Assembly: GCA_003956705.1 (NCBI GenBank)
Contig: QZCP01000068.1
Span: 215,052 to 279,051, forward strand
DNA length: 64,000 nucleotides
Origin: Brevipalpus yothersi
Lineage: Eukaryota; Arthropoda; Arachnida; Trombidiformes; Tenuipalpidae
Direction: 5' to 3'
Of this stretch, positions 13,492 to 24,977 are shown piece after piece (position 1 is the stretch's first letter; the number at the start of each line of letters is the position of its first letter). Position numbers and translations under genes: made by a program. Below the pieces are notes generated by a model, which had not been told where the DNA came from, ran no database searches, and worked only from the letters and a program-made list of their open reading frames with translations.

Positions 13492-15555
13492 CTTGGTGAT
13501 GAATTTAGTGATGGATAGTTTGAACTTGGTAAAACAATCAAAGTAACGGCTTCTTTCAGGATCTTGAACAATTGTATCGAGATAGCACAAAGTTGATTTG
13601 AGTTGATTTGACGCCTTTTGGTTATTTGTGAAGGTTTTATTCGATATTTGACTAGATTCCATCGACAAACCGCCTAGATAAAGGCTTGCTCGTGACCTAG
13701 GAGGATTGCTGGAATTAATCAGGTCAAATTCATGCTGGTCCTTTAAATTCAGCTCATTAATGACCGATTTTGTGATCTCATGCTCATTACCGGAGAGCAA
13801 ATGAATATTACATCAGTTTATCATGATTTTGATACGGCTTTTGGACTGGGTATTTCCCTGAAGTTAAGGGTCAGAATTTTTATTCACTGTTATCAGACTT
13901 TTCAAAGTGGGAACACATGGAAAGTGTAGCCCTCACGATATTATTTGTGTGTTTCAAATGGAACTCTCAACTAAGCTTCCGTGTTTGTGTCCTAGAATTT
14001 TCCAAATTTTCTGGGTGAATCTCGATGGTTCAGGAAAATATTTGGACTTGAAAGTATTAATGGTGTAGACATAGCACCGATTGAATTTGTTGTTGAATAA
14101 CAATAAATATTCTAATACAATAATAATTCTAGCAATTTCATCTTCTTCTATTTCTTGTGGAGGATTCAAAGCTAACATTGAAAAAATATTATTATTGAGG
14201 AATGAACATTCCTTAAGATGTTTTTTCTAGTGATTCTAGTAGCCAACTCGAAACAGTCGTCGAATTAGTTCCAGAGGATGGATAAGTCTGTGGATTAATG
14301 ATCATTATTTTCACCAATGATTGGAATGTAGAGAATGCAAAATTTTTGGCAAAAAATTAAAAAGCTTATCATTAATCATTCATCATTCAATTTTCCATTG
14401 AAGAGAAGGCACCATAGGTACATGAGCAGATACGAATATGTATGCATGAGCTCGCTTAATGTATGATCTCTCAAAAAGACAGTTTTTGGCAAGAACTGAT
14501 CAAGATGAAAGATAATAGGAATTCCAGGTAAAATTTACAAATCATTTGCAGATGATAGAAACAAACCTGATAAGATTATGTTCCATTCGATTAAAGAACA
14601 AAGAATGCATGTAAAATCGAAAATTCCCGAAATTAGAACCAACTCTGTGTTAATATCCATCTACCTTCCTCTCACATCACTGGTGAGCATTGTCGAAACT
14701 ATTTCCGTAACCTTGAACAGTATCTATTCCAATCTGGGTGATCTGGGCTGAAACTTGAAAGTTTGGAAAATAAATTAATTTGCTTGTGAAATTGAATTGA
14801 ATTGAATCTCAACTGCAAGGAGCAAAAAAAAGTTGGGAAAAAAGTTTTTTTCTTCTCTCTTAAAATTTTTAAATTGACCGCCATCAGATGGCATGAAGAA
14901 CATTTTTTCTTTTGGCAGTTGAAATCTGCTGCTTTGTCCAATCAAAGCAATTTTTGTTCAGATTAAAGTTGATCTTCATTTGAATTTTTTTCATGTATCA
15001 CCACTTTTTTGTTTGTTTCCCATCATCTTTATCACCGTAAAATAATAATCTTAATTGGGTTAAAATTAAGTTGACACCAATAATTTGTTACATTGTGGGA
15101 TTGTTGTTGTGATCTTGGTTAAATTTCGGTGAACTCATTTCATCAGCCGCTTACAGAGAGTGAGAAAGAGAGAGAGAGAGAGAGTTGCATACACATATAC
15201 ACACACACATTGTCCGCATCCTCCTTTGCCCGCATCTTATCATCTTCTCCTCCCTTTTCTTTTGCCATCCGAATTAATATATACACATTCACACATTATT
15301 GGGTGAAGAAAAGGAGAAGATTGTTGATTTATTTGATTTGCAAATATATATATAGTTACATGTGTATCAATTGGCAAACATCTTGTGGGTGCATCTGAAT
15401 TTTTTCTTTTGCTCTGGCCATCATCATCACAGAGGAGTGGAAAGGAAAAAAGAGTGTTTGTGTGTGTGTTTGTAAGTGGGAAAGAAAATTTTTTTTCTCT
15501 CTCTTTCAAGTGATTATATTGTCATTATTATTATTATTATTATTAAATCATCAAC
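13492..15555. other. Divergent intergenic region between the secreted-protein gene and Rap1
   Basis: About 2 kb that probably holds the promoters of two diverging genes. Visible elements are a short (AG)n near 15168-15184, a CA-rich stretch near 15190-15210, and an (ATT)n run at about 15525-15545 that ends some ten bases before the Rap1 ATG. I recognise no coding sequence. Confidence 0.5.
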
Positions 15556-16295
15556 ATGCGAGAATATAAGATTGTGGTTCTTGGGAGTGGTGGTGTTGGT
15601 AAAAGTGCCTTAACCGTTCAATTTGTGCAAGGAATATTTGTTGAAAAATATGATCCAACCATTGAAGATAGCTACCGGAAGCAAGTGGAAGTTGATACAC
15701 AACAGTGTATGCTAGAAATATTGGACACAGCGGGAACCGAACAATTTACAGCAATGAGAGATTTATACATGAAAAATGGTCAAGGTTTTGTACTTGTATA
15801 CTCAATAACCGCTCAGTCTACGTTCAATGATCTCGCCGATCTGAAAGAACAAATATATCGAGCGAAAGATACTGATGATGTACCGATGATACTCGTTGGT
15901 AATAAGTGTGATTTAGAAGATGAACGAGTTGTTGGTAAAGATCAAGGTGCCAATCTTGCAAGAAGTTTTAATAATTGTGCTTTCCTCGAATCATCAGCCA
16001 AAGCCAAAATTAACGTGAACGAGGTAAGATGATACTTTCTTTTTTGAATCGAATTTATCCATCAATGACTTTACATACCGTTTTCTTTCGCCGGCATAAT
16101 CAGCGCAAGTTCTTTATTCTAATTTAACCCACTAATTGTGCTCACTCTTTCTTTTTTTCTCTGTGTCTCTGTCTCTGTCTCCCTTTTTCTTCTCTCTTTC
16201 CACAGATTTTCTTAGACCTTGTACGGCAAATTAATAGAAAAAATCCAGAAAGAAAACAGAAAAGATCTCGTAAAGTGAGATGTCTAATGCTCTGA
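15556..16295 (+). CDS. Rap1: Ras-related small GTPase Rap1
   Basis: Exons 15556-16023 and 16206-16295 (phase 0 intron, 182 bp); 185 aa, the family's usual size. The sequence is nearly identical to animal Rap1: P-loop GSGGVGKS, effector region YDPTIEDSY, switch II DTAGTEQF with the Rap-specific Thr61 in place of the Ras Gln61, NKCD and SAK nucleotide-specificity motifs, then a basic tail and C-terminal CAAX box CLML. A final Leu predicts geranylgeranylation. Rap1 switches between GDP and GTP at membranes and controls integrin adhesion, adherens junctions and MAPK signalling. Exon 2 is short and encodes only the hypervariable tail. Confidence 0.97.
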
Positions 16296-17600
16296 ATGAT
16301 TATTGGTATTCGATTTTCTTCTCTCATTGTCTTCTCTCACCATTTTAATTTGCCAAATCAACTTCAATAAGGCTGTTTCACCGTTCTCAAAACACACACT
16401 GCAACGCCAATTATCAAGTTAAATCAGTGAAAAACTGACAGGAAAGCTGTTAACACTTCATCTACTCGCTGGATGTCGATTTGCTACCCAAACTAACAAT
16501 CATTTCCTATTTCTCTCCATCGTTCTTCATCCGCTGTACCTTATTAGTTAATCAAAACTCCTTCCGCTTAGCTCCCAAATTTACTCTCTTTCTCCCATGT
16601 TATCTTTCCTTTTCTGTACCCTCACTGTTTCTTTACCCTCTTTCATCTTTTTCGCCCCCTCTTTTCTTTTTCTCTCTCTCTCTTTCTCTTTCCATCTGAT
16701 GTCGCTTTCCTATTGATTATATGACAATTCTGATAGCCATTTTCTAAAACAATGGCAAAGCATATTGTACACTAAAAAATCGGGTGAGCTCGATAAAGGC
16801 GATTTGGAAACTCACATGCTCCCAATCTCTGATAATATTTGTTCGTATTAAACCTAAGATAAGGCTGTTATGAAAAAAGCAGTTATCATTCGCTCATGTT
16901 TCACAGCGATCCGAATTCGATCATCATCATCATATAGCAAAGAAAAAAATTTTCTGTAAATTCTAAGATTCAAGACTTAGCTTTTGCTGGCCTGACCTGT
17001 CTCACATCTTATGTATGTTAAAAAAAGTTGAAAGATGTACACCACTCCGGTAAAATTTTAACTCCAAATTGATAAATGTTAATCTGGACTATACAAGAAA
17101 ACATTCATCTCTCTCTATGTCTCGCAAATTCCTGAGGTGCGATTGTGGTGGCGAAGAAATGATCAAAGTTTCATCGCCGTTAGTAAAGATGGCCAAAGTG
17201 ACTGACTCATTTTCATCGTGTTCAGGTCACTTGTTGAGTGATATTTCACACCACTTCAAGAAATCATAATAATATTATAATAAGGGCGCCCTTCTGTGTC
17301 ATAGATGAAAATTCAAAACTTTCGATCATCTCCACCAATTATTTGACATATAACGACTGAGTGACTCATCTGCACCCCTCTAATATTCCATCTAATTGAA
17401 TATTTGCATCTTTTATCATCTTTTAATTTGCTCACAAGCAAATAAGCACTTACATGCTTACAGCAATCGGAGGTTACACTAAAGCTCACGAACAATTTCG
17501 ATAATTTTTCGATACTCTACCACACAAAAAGGTTACCTTGAATCAGGTCTCTATAAATCATCATTAACTTTTGGTAGCATAATGAGATTCACAATCAATG

Positions 17601-17669
<69 letters not shown>

Positions 17670-18592
17670 ATTACACGATATGAGTTGTAGCCTCTTTTGT
17701 AACGATCATGTAGCCAGAATAGTGTATATAGCTTGGTAACCGGTCGTTGATCTTTTTTTTCTGTCTCTCTCTCTTTTTGTCGTTGCTCGGAAAAATGGTC
17801 GAAGAGAGAAGGGCAATCGTGGAATGTATTCATTTACTGGTTTGAGGTCAGCCCTCAGATCGAAGTTATCCAGTTTATCACGGCGATGATCTATCGTTCA
17901 TACTGTCATCCTGGTGGAAACAGTCATTTGATCATGCAAACTTATCTGGGAAAGCGAGATGGTTTTTTGGTGAGAAAGATTTCGGAAAACGATAAGAGAA
18001 AAAAGAGGGGAAGAGAGAGAGATTATATCAAAGCCTCTTATTAACCAAGATAGCAATGAATATTCCCTTCGCTTTGACCACTTAAAATGTATCGGAAATA
18101 ATTTGATAATAATTTAAGAGCAGTGAAGATTATCATTATTATTATTATTTTTTCTTCTCACATACCCACGGAAGGTGAGATAATTTACCAACAAATCGAA
18201 CAACTAGGGTAGATATTGATAAGATAAGTAAAAAAGGAGTTATTTGTGGATACATTGATAGAAATATTTTTTTGTAAGGCAAGTTAAAAGCTATTCTAGC
18301 TTTTTTTGTATAAATTAACAAAATAGGGGATAGTTGCATCTTTGAGGAATAAGAAAATGAGGAGGGATCCAAATTGATCGATTCATAAATTTCCGTTTTG
18401 GAGGGTGTAAAATGTTTGAAATATGTATACATGCGATTTTATGGACCGATGTGAAAAATATATGCATTTGTTGATCTTCATTTGATAGAGAGAGACATAC
18501 ACACACACACATATGATGAGAGAATACAATAGTACAGCTCATCAGTTTTCGCAATTGTTCATAGTGTAAATAAATTTTTTCTTCTTTCTCAC
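16296..18592. other. Convergent intergenic region Rap1 / sorting nexin
   Basis: Contains the 3' UTRs of both converging genes and one CT microsatellite (17603-17665). No coding sequence recognised. Confidence 0.5.
17603..17665. repeat. (CT)n microsatellite, about 63 bp
   Basis: Pure CT tract between Rap1 and the sorting nexin gene. Confidence 0.97.
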
Positions 18593-20887
18593 TTAATCGA
18601 ACATTCGTAAGGCATCCTGCAATTGATTGGCTACCTTTTGATAAAAATCTGCTTGAGCTTGAATGAAATTTTTCATCATTTGACGAGAATCTTCCATCCT
18701 TTCTTTTTGAAAATGATTAATCTCGGCGAGTGTTGCATACGAGACTACATCAGCTCTTTGTGACACTGATTCGGCAACCTTCTCTTCAATACGTCCCTCA
18801 TCTCGCAATTTAATATGATCCTTTTTGCGTCCCAAAGCCTGCTTGTTGAGATCCAAGATTTCCGGCCATGCAGATAAAATACCTTTATACTCGTACAGCA
18901 CATAGGCGAGAGCTTCGAAATCATATTTCGGTTGCTCTTCGTAAATTTTAGCAATATTTTCGAAAGCAGTACCAGTAGAACGGATTGCTTCATTTAGTCG
19001 ATGATCATTATAATCAGAATGATCGTAAGCAGTAGCAAGACCATTGAATGCGCCGCTAATTTTTTGCATCTCTTTCTTGTAGGCTCCAGTATACTTTCTC
19101 GTTTGATCATTGGCCACTTCCAGTAGACCTTTGATAGCTTCATCCATTTTGGATATAAATTTGCCAAATGATTCGGTTTTCTGTTCAACGAAACTAACTT
19201 CCAGTGGAACGTTGGGTGTTTGAAGTGTATAGAAGAAAGATCCGCCAGTGAATGGATCTTTTTCTGCTCGACGTTTACCATCTTTCCATCGTTTCTTATC
19301 ATCAGTACATGTGACAAAATGTAGCCACACATTACACTGTGCAATGACTGGATGACGACAAATTCTGTTAACCCACATTTGTAGTTGAATTTTACGATGT
19401 TCAATGAATTGTTCATCAAATCGTCCTGAGATCTGTTTGGCGGGTAACCAAGGTATTGGTATGGTCATAAATTTATCCTCCAATCGTCCATATAACCAGT
19501 CAAAGTGTTTATATCTTCTTGATACGACTATATTGTTGAAACTTGGTGTAAGTCTATAGGCGGTATATGTTTTTAATCCCTTTAATTTACTCTTTTTACT
19601 TGGTGCAGTGATTGCACAAGTATATTCCGATTGATTTGGAGCCCACATTATTTGATTATCGTGAGTCTCGATTATTTGAACATATTCACCAGCGGGAACA
19701 TTTTTCACCTTGGAACCAAGTATAAAATCTTCTCCACCAGATTTGACGAAAGTAGAAAATCGATTGATACTCTTTTTCACAGGAACTTGACTTGCTTTCT
19801 GTCCGGTAGGAATTGACAATGTACTGTGTGCAGGCAAAGAGCCACTATTGAAATTACCACCAGCACCGCCCACCCCACTGCCAATTGTGTCTCCGGCAGT
19901 GTCATCACTATCATCCCAATCCTCATCACCCCAATCATCCACAGGATCACCATCGGGTGCTGATGGAGGTGGATAACCAGGAGCCGGTGGACTGAGGGGC
20001 ACTTGTGGAACCATAGGAGCTGAATCCCATGAATACTTTGGTGGTGAAGGCTGTGGGATGGTCTGTGATGGAATGATTTCCACATAGCCAGCTGGAAATA
20101 GGCCTGATTCACCACGGCTATTGCTTCCTTCCCACCTGAATGGTGATAAAATGGACGAAAAAGAGAATAATTATGATGCTCTGAAATTATTTTCATTCAT
20201 GTATATTTATATACATGTATTTCACTTCAATATGAATGCTATAGTATGGAAAATTTTCATGATGTTCAACGATGAGAGGAGAAAGAAAAGTATTAATCTG
20301 CATTCTTTTTGACTTCAACTATTTTTAAATTGATTTGTTTTCGATTGCAAGAATGGAATACTCAACAGCTGATGTGATTTATATTTTTAAAGCATATAAT
20401 GGATTCTAAGCAGAAAAGCTTCAAAAATTTGAACAATTTTTGTCTTTTCATGTGTTCCAATAATTCGGATGAGTGATCTTGGGGGAGTTTCCGGGAACTT
20501 TTTCAATTGATCTAACCTCAAAGTTTTTGTGGAAGAGAAAAGGAGAGAGAAAGAAAGAAAGAGACTGAGAGAGAGATATTTTTTCTCACAAACGGCAGAC
20601 ATTTGCTGAATGTACAGAAGATGGAAAACTTTGATATTTTTCCATAGGAGAAGAAGGATGAAGGTAAAAACGGAAAAGCAATAAGCAAACACACCATTCA
20701 ATTATTAATCATTCCAAACAATCATGAGAACTTTTGAAGAAAAAGTTACTCACCATCCTTCTCCAATATCCTGTCTGGTTACTGATAGTATTTCATTAGT
20801 GTATATGTCCAATTCACCTGTTCCTGGTTGAGCTTGAAAATCATACAATACACGAGCCTTCAATTGGCCACCATTTGATTGTGACAT
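18593..20887 (-). CDS. SNX9/SNX18/SNX33-family sorting nexin (SH3-PX-BAR)
   Basis: Exons 20754-20887 and 18593-20135; the phase 2 junction makes a Trp codon across the intron (EGW-WEGS). 558 aa; SNX9-family proteins are about 570-630. Residues 1-60 are an SH3 domain (ARVLYDFQAQPGTGEL, then GLFPAGYVEII). A Pro-rich and acidic linker (DDWGDEDWDDSDD) matches the SNX9 low-complexity region that binds AP-2 and Arp2/3. A PX domain follows (SRRYKHFDWLYGRL, the basic phosphoinositide-binding motif), then a BAR domain to the C-terminus (KYDFEALAYVLYEYKG). The protein bends membranes and recruits dynamin and actin machinery in endocytosis. The Met is the first in the SH3 exon, followed at once by the domain. 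Single fly orthologue: SH3PX1. Confidence 0.95.
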
Positions 20888-22375
20888 TCTATCGTAACAC
20901 CTACTTGGCAGACTTTTTTCACAATATTATCATGAGGACACAAACATAAATGAAGGATAGAGAGAGGGATGGAAGAGAAAAAAAATCGATACCAAATTTT
21001 ATTGGCCCTCTTCAAACATCAACACCACCAAAACTTGACTCTCTGTACAGTATTTACTCCGACAACAAGTGGTCTATCAACATACCGAAAAAAAAACTGA
21101 ATGGATGATACAATACAATAATGATAATAATAAATAGGCACTCAAGTGAAAGGACGGATTATGTTTATGAATGTGTGTGAGTGTCTCTACAAATCACAAT
21201 AAAAGAAAGATATATGTATCAATACTTAATCAGTTAATATCAATTAAATCAATTAAAAACACATAAACAAGTTCAAAAAATCCATGTCAGTTGAGCCAAT
21301 TTTTCAACTGCCGATTGCTGTTTGGCTCAATAATTACGAAAACAGTTTTAAAACATTCACTCATTATTGCCTTGTGAGCTTGTTGGTGCCCTCTATCATT
21401 CGCTTGTTGAGAGAAGAAAGAGAGAAAGAAAGAAAGAAAGAAAGAGAGAAAAAAAAATTTACATGGTTTGGTTGATAAGAATCGTTTCAAAATGATGCGA
21501 ACGAAAATCGTTACTAAACTTATGAGCAACGAATGTGGGAAACTTTCAACGACCAAGGATGAGCGCGAAAAGCGGTTAGAATGAGGATGATTCGGTTGGG
21601 ATTATGTAAAGATTGACTCACACGCTGGATATGCCAGGGGCAAAATATGTTTCACCTGTTGAGGATAATGATACGAATAATTAATATGTGCAGATGAGGA
21701 ATAAAAATTGCTCGATATGCAAGAAATATACAAAGTGTGATGTAGTCCGTTACCATAGATGAGCACATTTCGATGAATCAAATTTGAATGCTTTAGGATG
21801 ACTCAAACGATTGAGTCAATGATCTCAGCCAGAAGCAAAATTTTCATGATTCAAATTGTTCTTTGGTGGTGCCCACAATTCGTGGAATGTTGGAAGAGAA
21901 GAGAAGACATGTTCGGTAGTACTGTAGGAAAAAGAATATCAACGGCATTGGTCCCATTTTCGTAGATTACAAATGCTTCGAAGCATTGGAACATTTGTCG
22001 ATTATCAGTTAGACCTTAGAATCTTGTAGATGAAAAAGATCAAGAGCCCCGAGATTGAAACGATTTTGTGTTTTGGACATCTGTATTACCTGATGGTTAG
22101 AAAAGAAAATAAAGAGAGAGGAGTTTTAATAAATATTGATTTCATCAAATATTTGCTATCATATTCATACCTACCATTTGATGAGAGCTAAATACATGTA
22201 AAGCATCAAACTTACAACTTACAACTTACTTGTTAGTTCCTCAATATGTTGATATGACCGAACTCAATGTTCTTAGCAAAAATGGCATCTTAGAGAGACT
22301 GGTACTCAGATATGGCCTTGTTACGAGAGTCGAAATTGACTTCATTCCCTAAATATGTCCAATTATGTAAATCTC

Positions 22376-22449
<74 letters not shown>

Positions 22450-22850
22450 CTGGTTTCATTTGTAGATCAAGTTACGATTATATGGATTAATTATTGTTTG
22501 TTCTTCCAATGAAGATTCATCATTCACTCTCTCCTTTTTTGTTTCAAACTGTAGCTTCGCATTGATCATCTCTATCATCTCTTCCACTTGGTTCACATGA
22601 TTGACACGATAAATTGTGACAATGGATAACTTATTGAGCATCTCGGTAAACAAGTAACTTCCTTTCACTCTCGTTGATGATTCATTTTTTCTTGGTGATT
22701 CAGCACCATGAATTTTTATCTCAAGACTTTATGAAAAGCAATCTTCAAAATTTTTCAAAAAATAAAAAGGGTAACAGTTTGTGATCCTCATCCGAAAAAC
22801 CCTTCTTTTCTGCCATCAAGGAGCTCTTGTTCCATCGTTCTCAGGGTCAA
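20888..22850. other. Divergent intergenic region sorting nexin / gustatory-receptor-like gene
   Basis: Promoter-containing region for both neighbours. It holds a short (AAAG)n at about 21418-21444 and the large CT array at 22372-22446. No coding sequence recognised. Confidence 0.5.
22372..22446. repeat. (CT)n microsatellite, about 75 bp
   Basis: CT tract with one interrupting A near its left end, about 400 bp upstream of the gustatory-receptor-like start codon. Confidence 0.97.
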
Positions 22851-24155
22851 ATGACTGAGATGAAATCGTCCGAACGATTTGAATATTCACAACATAATGG
22901 GTATGGAAGAATGACTCGTGAAGAAACATTCAAGTGTCCAGATCAACCCCATATTGTCGCAATCCACTCTTGGTGGGTTCCTTTGAATCATCTTGATAAT
23001 GTATTCTTCATTCGTCTACTATTACAACTGTTTGGTTTCAGGATTTTTCCAGTCAAAGGATTTTGTCGATTATTTGAAATTTTTTGCCTACTCCTGAGTA
23101 TATTCTCCTCACTGATACAATTAATGGCCGCAATTTATCTATTTCTTGCCAGCAATCAGCCAATCAGTGCTACACTATGGACCTTTCAAGCAGTTTATGC
23201 TGGCCTCATTCGATACTTATTGTGGACTCGTGCTAAAAAAATTTACACCCTCATCATTATAATGGTTAACATTTTACAATGTGAGATGAGTAAATTTCGT
23301 AGATGGTCATATTGGTGTTTTTTTATTACACTAGTGCTAATTGGATTTGATTACATAAGATTGGTTACTTGGTTTGAAGGTTCATTTAATCAAGAATTAT
23401 TGGAACTTTACAACAGTTCTGCTCGTGTTAAATATATTCCTTGGATGCCGATGGAAGCATTTGCATACCTTGACTTTTGGACTTATGCTTACTCAACAAT
23501 CGGTGCACTTATCGTTTCAAAAGCTTTTTATCTTTTCTGTTTCCATCTCACTTATGAATGTTATCGATTATTGGGTCCATTTGCGAGAGAAAATGCTCGA
23601 GATTTTCGAAAAATCAAAAATATTACTCGACAATATCACAAACTTCACAATCTGAAAGAAGAGCTCAACGAATGTCTATATGGCCTACCTTTTCTATGGT
23701 ATTCCCACATATTTTTTGAAACAACATCACAAATTGCAACGAGAACAAAACATTTTGAGCTCACTTGGCAAGTGGTTGTCTATCATTGGGGCTCATATTT
23801 AAATTTATTGATAATCACTGTTTATATAACTTATCAAGTGGACGTTTACACCCTTAAGGAGAAATCGGTTGTGAAGAAAATTATTCAAATATTATCCGAA
23901 TCTCAGCCTAGTAGTATTAATTTGAGTAAAAATTATCTGATCAGTAAGCAAATTTTAATAATGGAAATGGATCGATCACCCACCGTAACACCAACCGCAT
24001 GGGATTCATTTGAAATTAATCGAAATTTGATTATGACATTTTTCGGTGCTGTTGCTCCATTTTCGGTAATGTGCCTAGAATTTCAGCAAATACTAAAAGA
24101 TGATCCACCTCCAGAGTGTACATGCCATTGTCCTAATGTTACCAAGCCAATTTGA
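22851..24155 (+). CDS. Gustatory-receptor-like seven-transmembrane protein, single exon
   Basis: 434 aa from the first ATG (the open frame extends slightly further, but without an ATG). Several hydrophobic segments are visible, including FEIFCLLLSIFSSLIQLMAA, WCFFITLVLIGFDYI, STIGALIVSKAFYLFCF, YLNLLIITVYITYQV and LIMTFFGAVAPFSVMCLEF. Topology fits a 7TM protein with a long cytosolic N-terminus. The last helix resembles the chemoreceptor TM7 signature (TYxxxxxQF), here APFSVMCLEF, and the segment before it (TAWDSFEINRNLIMT) matches the gustatory-receptor pattern of an aromatic residue, then LNR and a Leu/Thr-rich helix. In arthropods these proteins form ligand-gated channels detecting contact chemicals. 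The C-terminus is Cys-rich (ECTCHC). Family assignment is by motif only; no clear paralogue lies nearby. Confidence 0.65.
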   Translation: MTEMKSSERFEYSQHNGYGRMTREETFKCPDQPHIVAIHSWWVPLNHLDNVFFIRLLLQLFGFRIFPVKGFCRLFEIFCLLLSIFSSLIQLMAAIYLFLASNQPISATLWTFQAVYAGLIRYLLWTRAKKIYTLIIIMVNILQCEMSKFRRWSYWCFFITLVLIGFDYIRLVTWFEGSFNQELLELYNSSARVKYIPWMPMEAFAYLDFWTYAYSTIGALIVSKAFYLFCFHLTYECYRLLGPFARENARDFRKIKNITRQYHKLHNLKEELNECLYGLPFLWYSHIFFETTSQIATRTKHFELTWQVVVYHWGSYLNLLIITVYITYQVDVYTLKEKSVVKKIIQILSESQPSSINLSKNYLISKQILIMEMDRSPTVTPTAWDSFEINRNLIMTFFGAVAPFSVMCLEFQQILKDDPPPECTCHCPNVTKPI

Positions 24156-24977
24156 AACATTCATCATATCTTCATCAATTTTTGAGATTTTTGAGAGAAA
24201 AATTTTCCAAAAAAACTTATCCTCCTCAATGCAAAAGACTGTGAACCAGAAAAAAAGAATCGTAAACCGTTTTCATCACCACCACAATTAACACATAGTT
24301 TCAATTTACCTTCTCACAAGACATGTACATCATTTTTCCCATCTTCCCTATATAACCATGGTGCTACTGTGTGTGTGTTCCGTGTAACCATCATCATCAC
24401 CAGTTGCGATGAATGTGCGATGAGAATGGAAAAAAAAGTTATATTTCTCCTGACCTCGTCTTGATGATCAATAGACAGTACTCGTCAATTATCATCTCAC
24501 ATCGAGACAAGAGACAAGAGAGACCTCGATAATCATGGCTCGATTGGGAAAACGATTAAAAACGATCAGTATCAGTATATGTGAAGTTGTGGAGGCGCTG
24601 CCTTTTTCTTTGCCTCTTGAGCATGTTTCCGTAAGCATTTAATATGCTTAGCATTTTGGCAAACTCGAGAGAGACTTTTAAACGTGAGGTGAAGAGCAGA
24701 GCAAAAAAAAAACGTGAATATTTCGCAAGTGCTTCTCGAATTCAAATGATGATAATGAATTCTGACTGGATAGAATTCATTTTATCGTGTTTAATTTGTG
24801 TATCAGCCAGTTGAGTGTTGTGATTATTATTAATCATCCACAACTTGATTAACTAGTAGTCGGCAGTGAATACTCGAATAAGGTTGATCATTTGGTTTGT
24901 CTCTCTCTTTTTCTTCATTCATTTGATTGTGACTTTAATTCATCAAGATCCAAAATTTTTTACCATAATTTTTCCCG
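24156..24977. other. Intergenic region upstream of the UCKL1 gene
   Basis: About 820 bp, presumably the 3' UTR of the receptor gene plus promoter and 5' UTR of the next gene. No coding sequence recognised. Confidence 0.5.

Noticed and set aside
13492..13800. N-terminal extension of the unknown secreted protein to the Met at 13800
   Set aside because: The extension has no conserved look and would bury an otherwise perfect signal peptide at residue 104.
19777..20196. 139-codon minus frame overlapping the sorting nexin
   Set aside because: Shadow of the SNX9-type coding exon in another frame; the SNX frame carries SH3 and PX motifs and correct splice phases.
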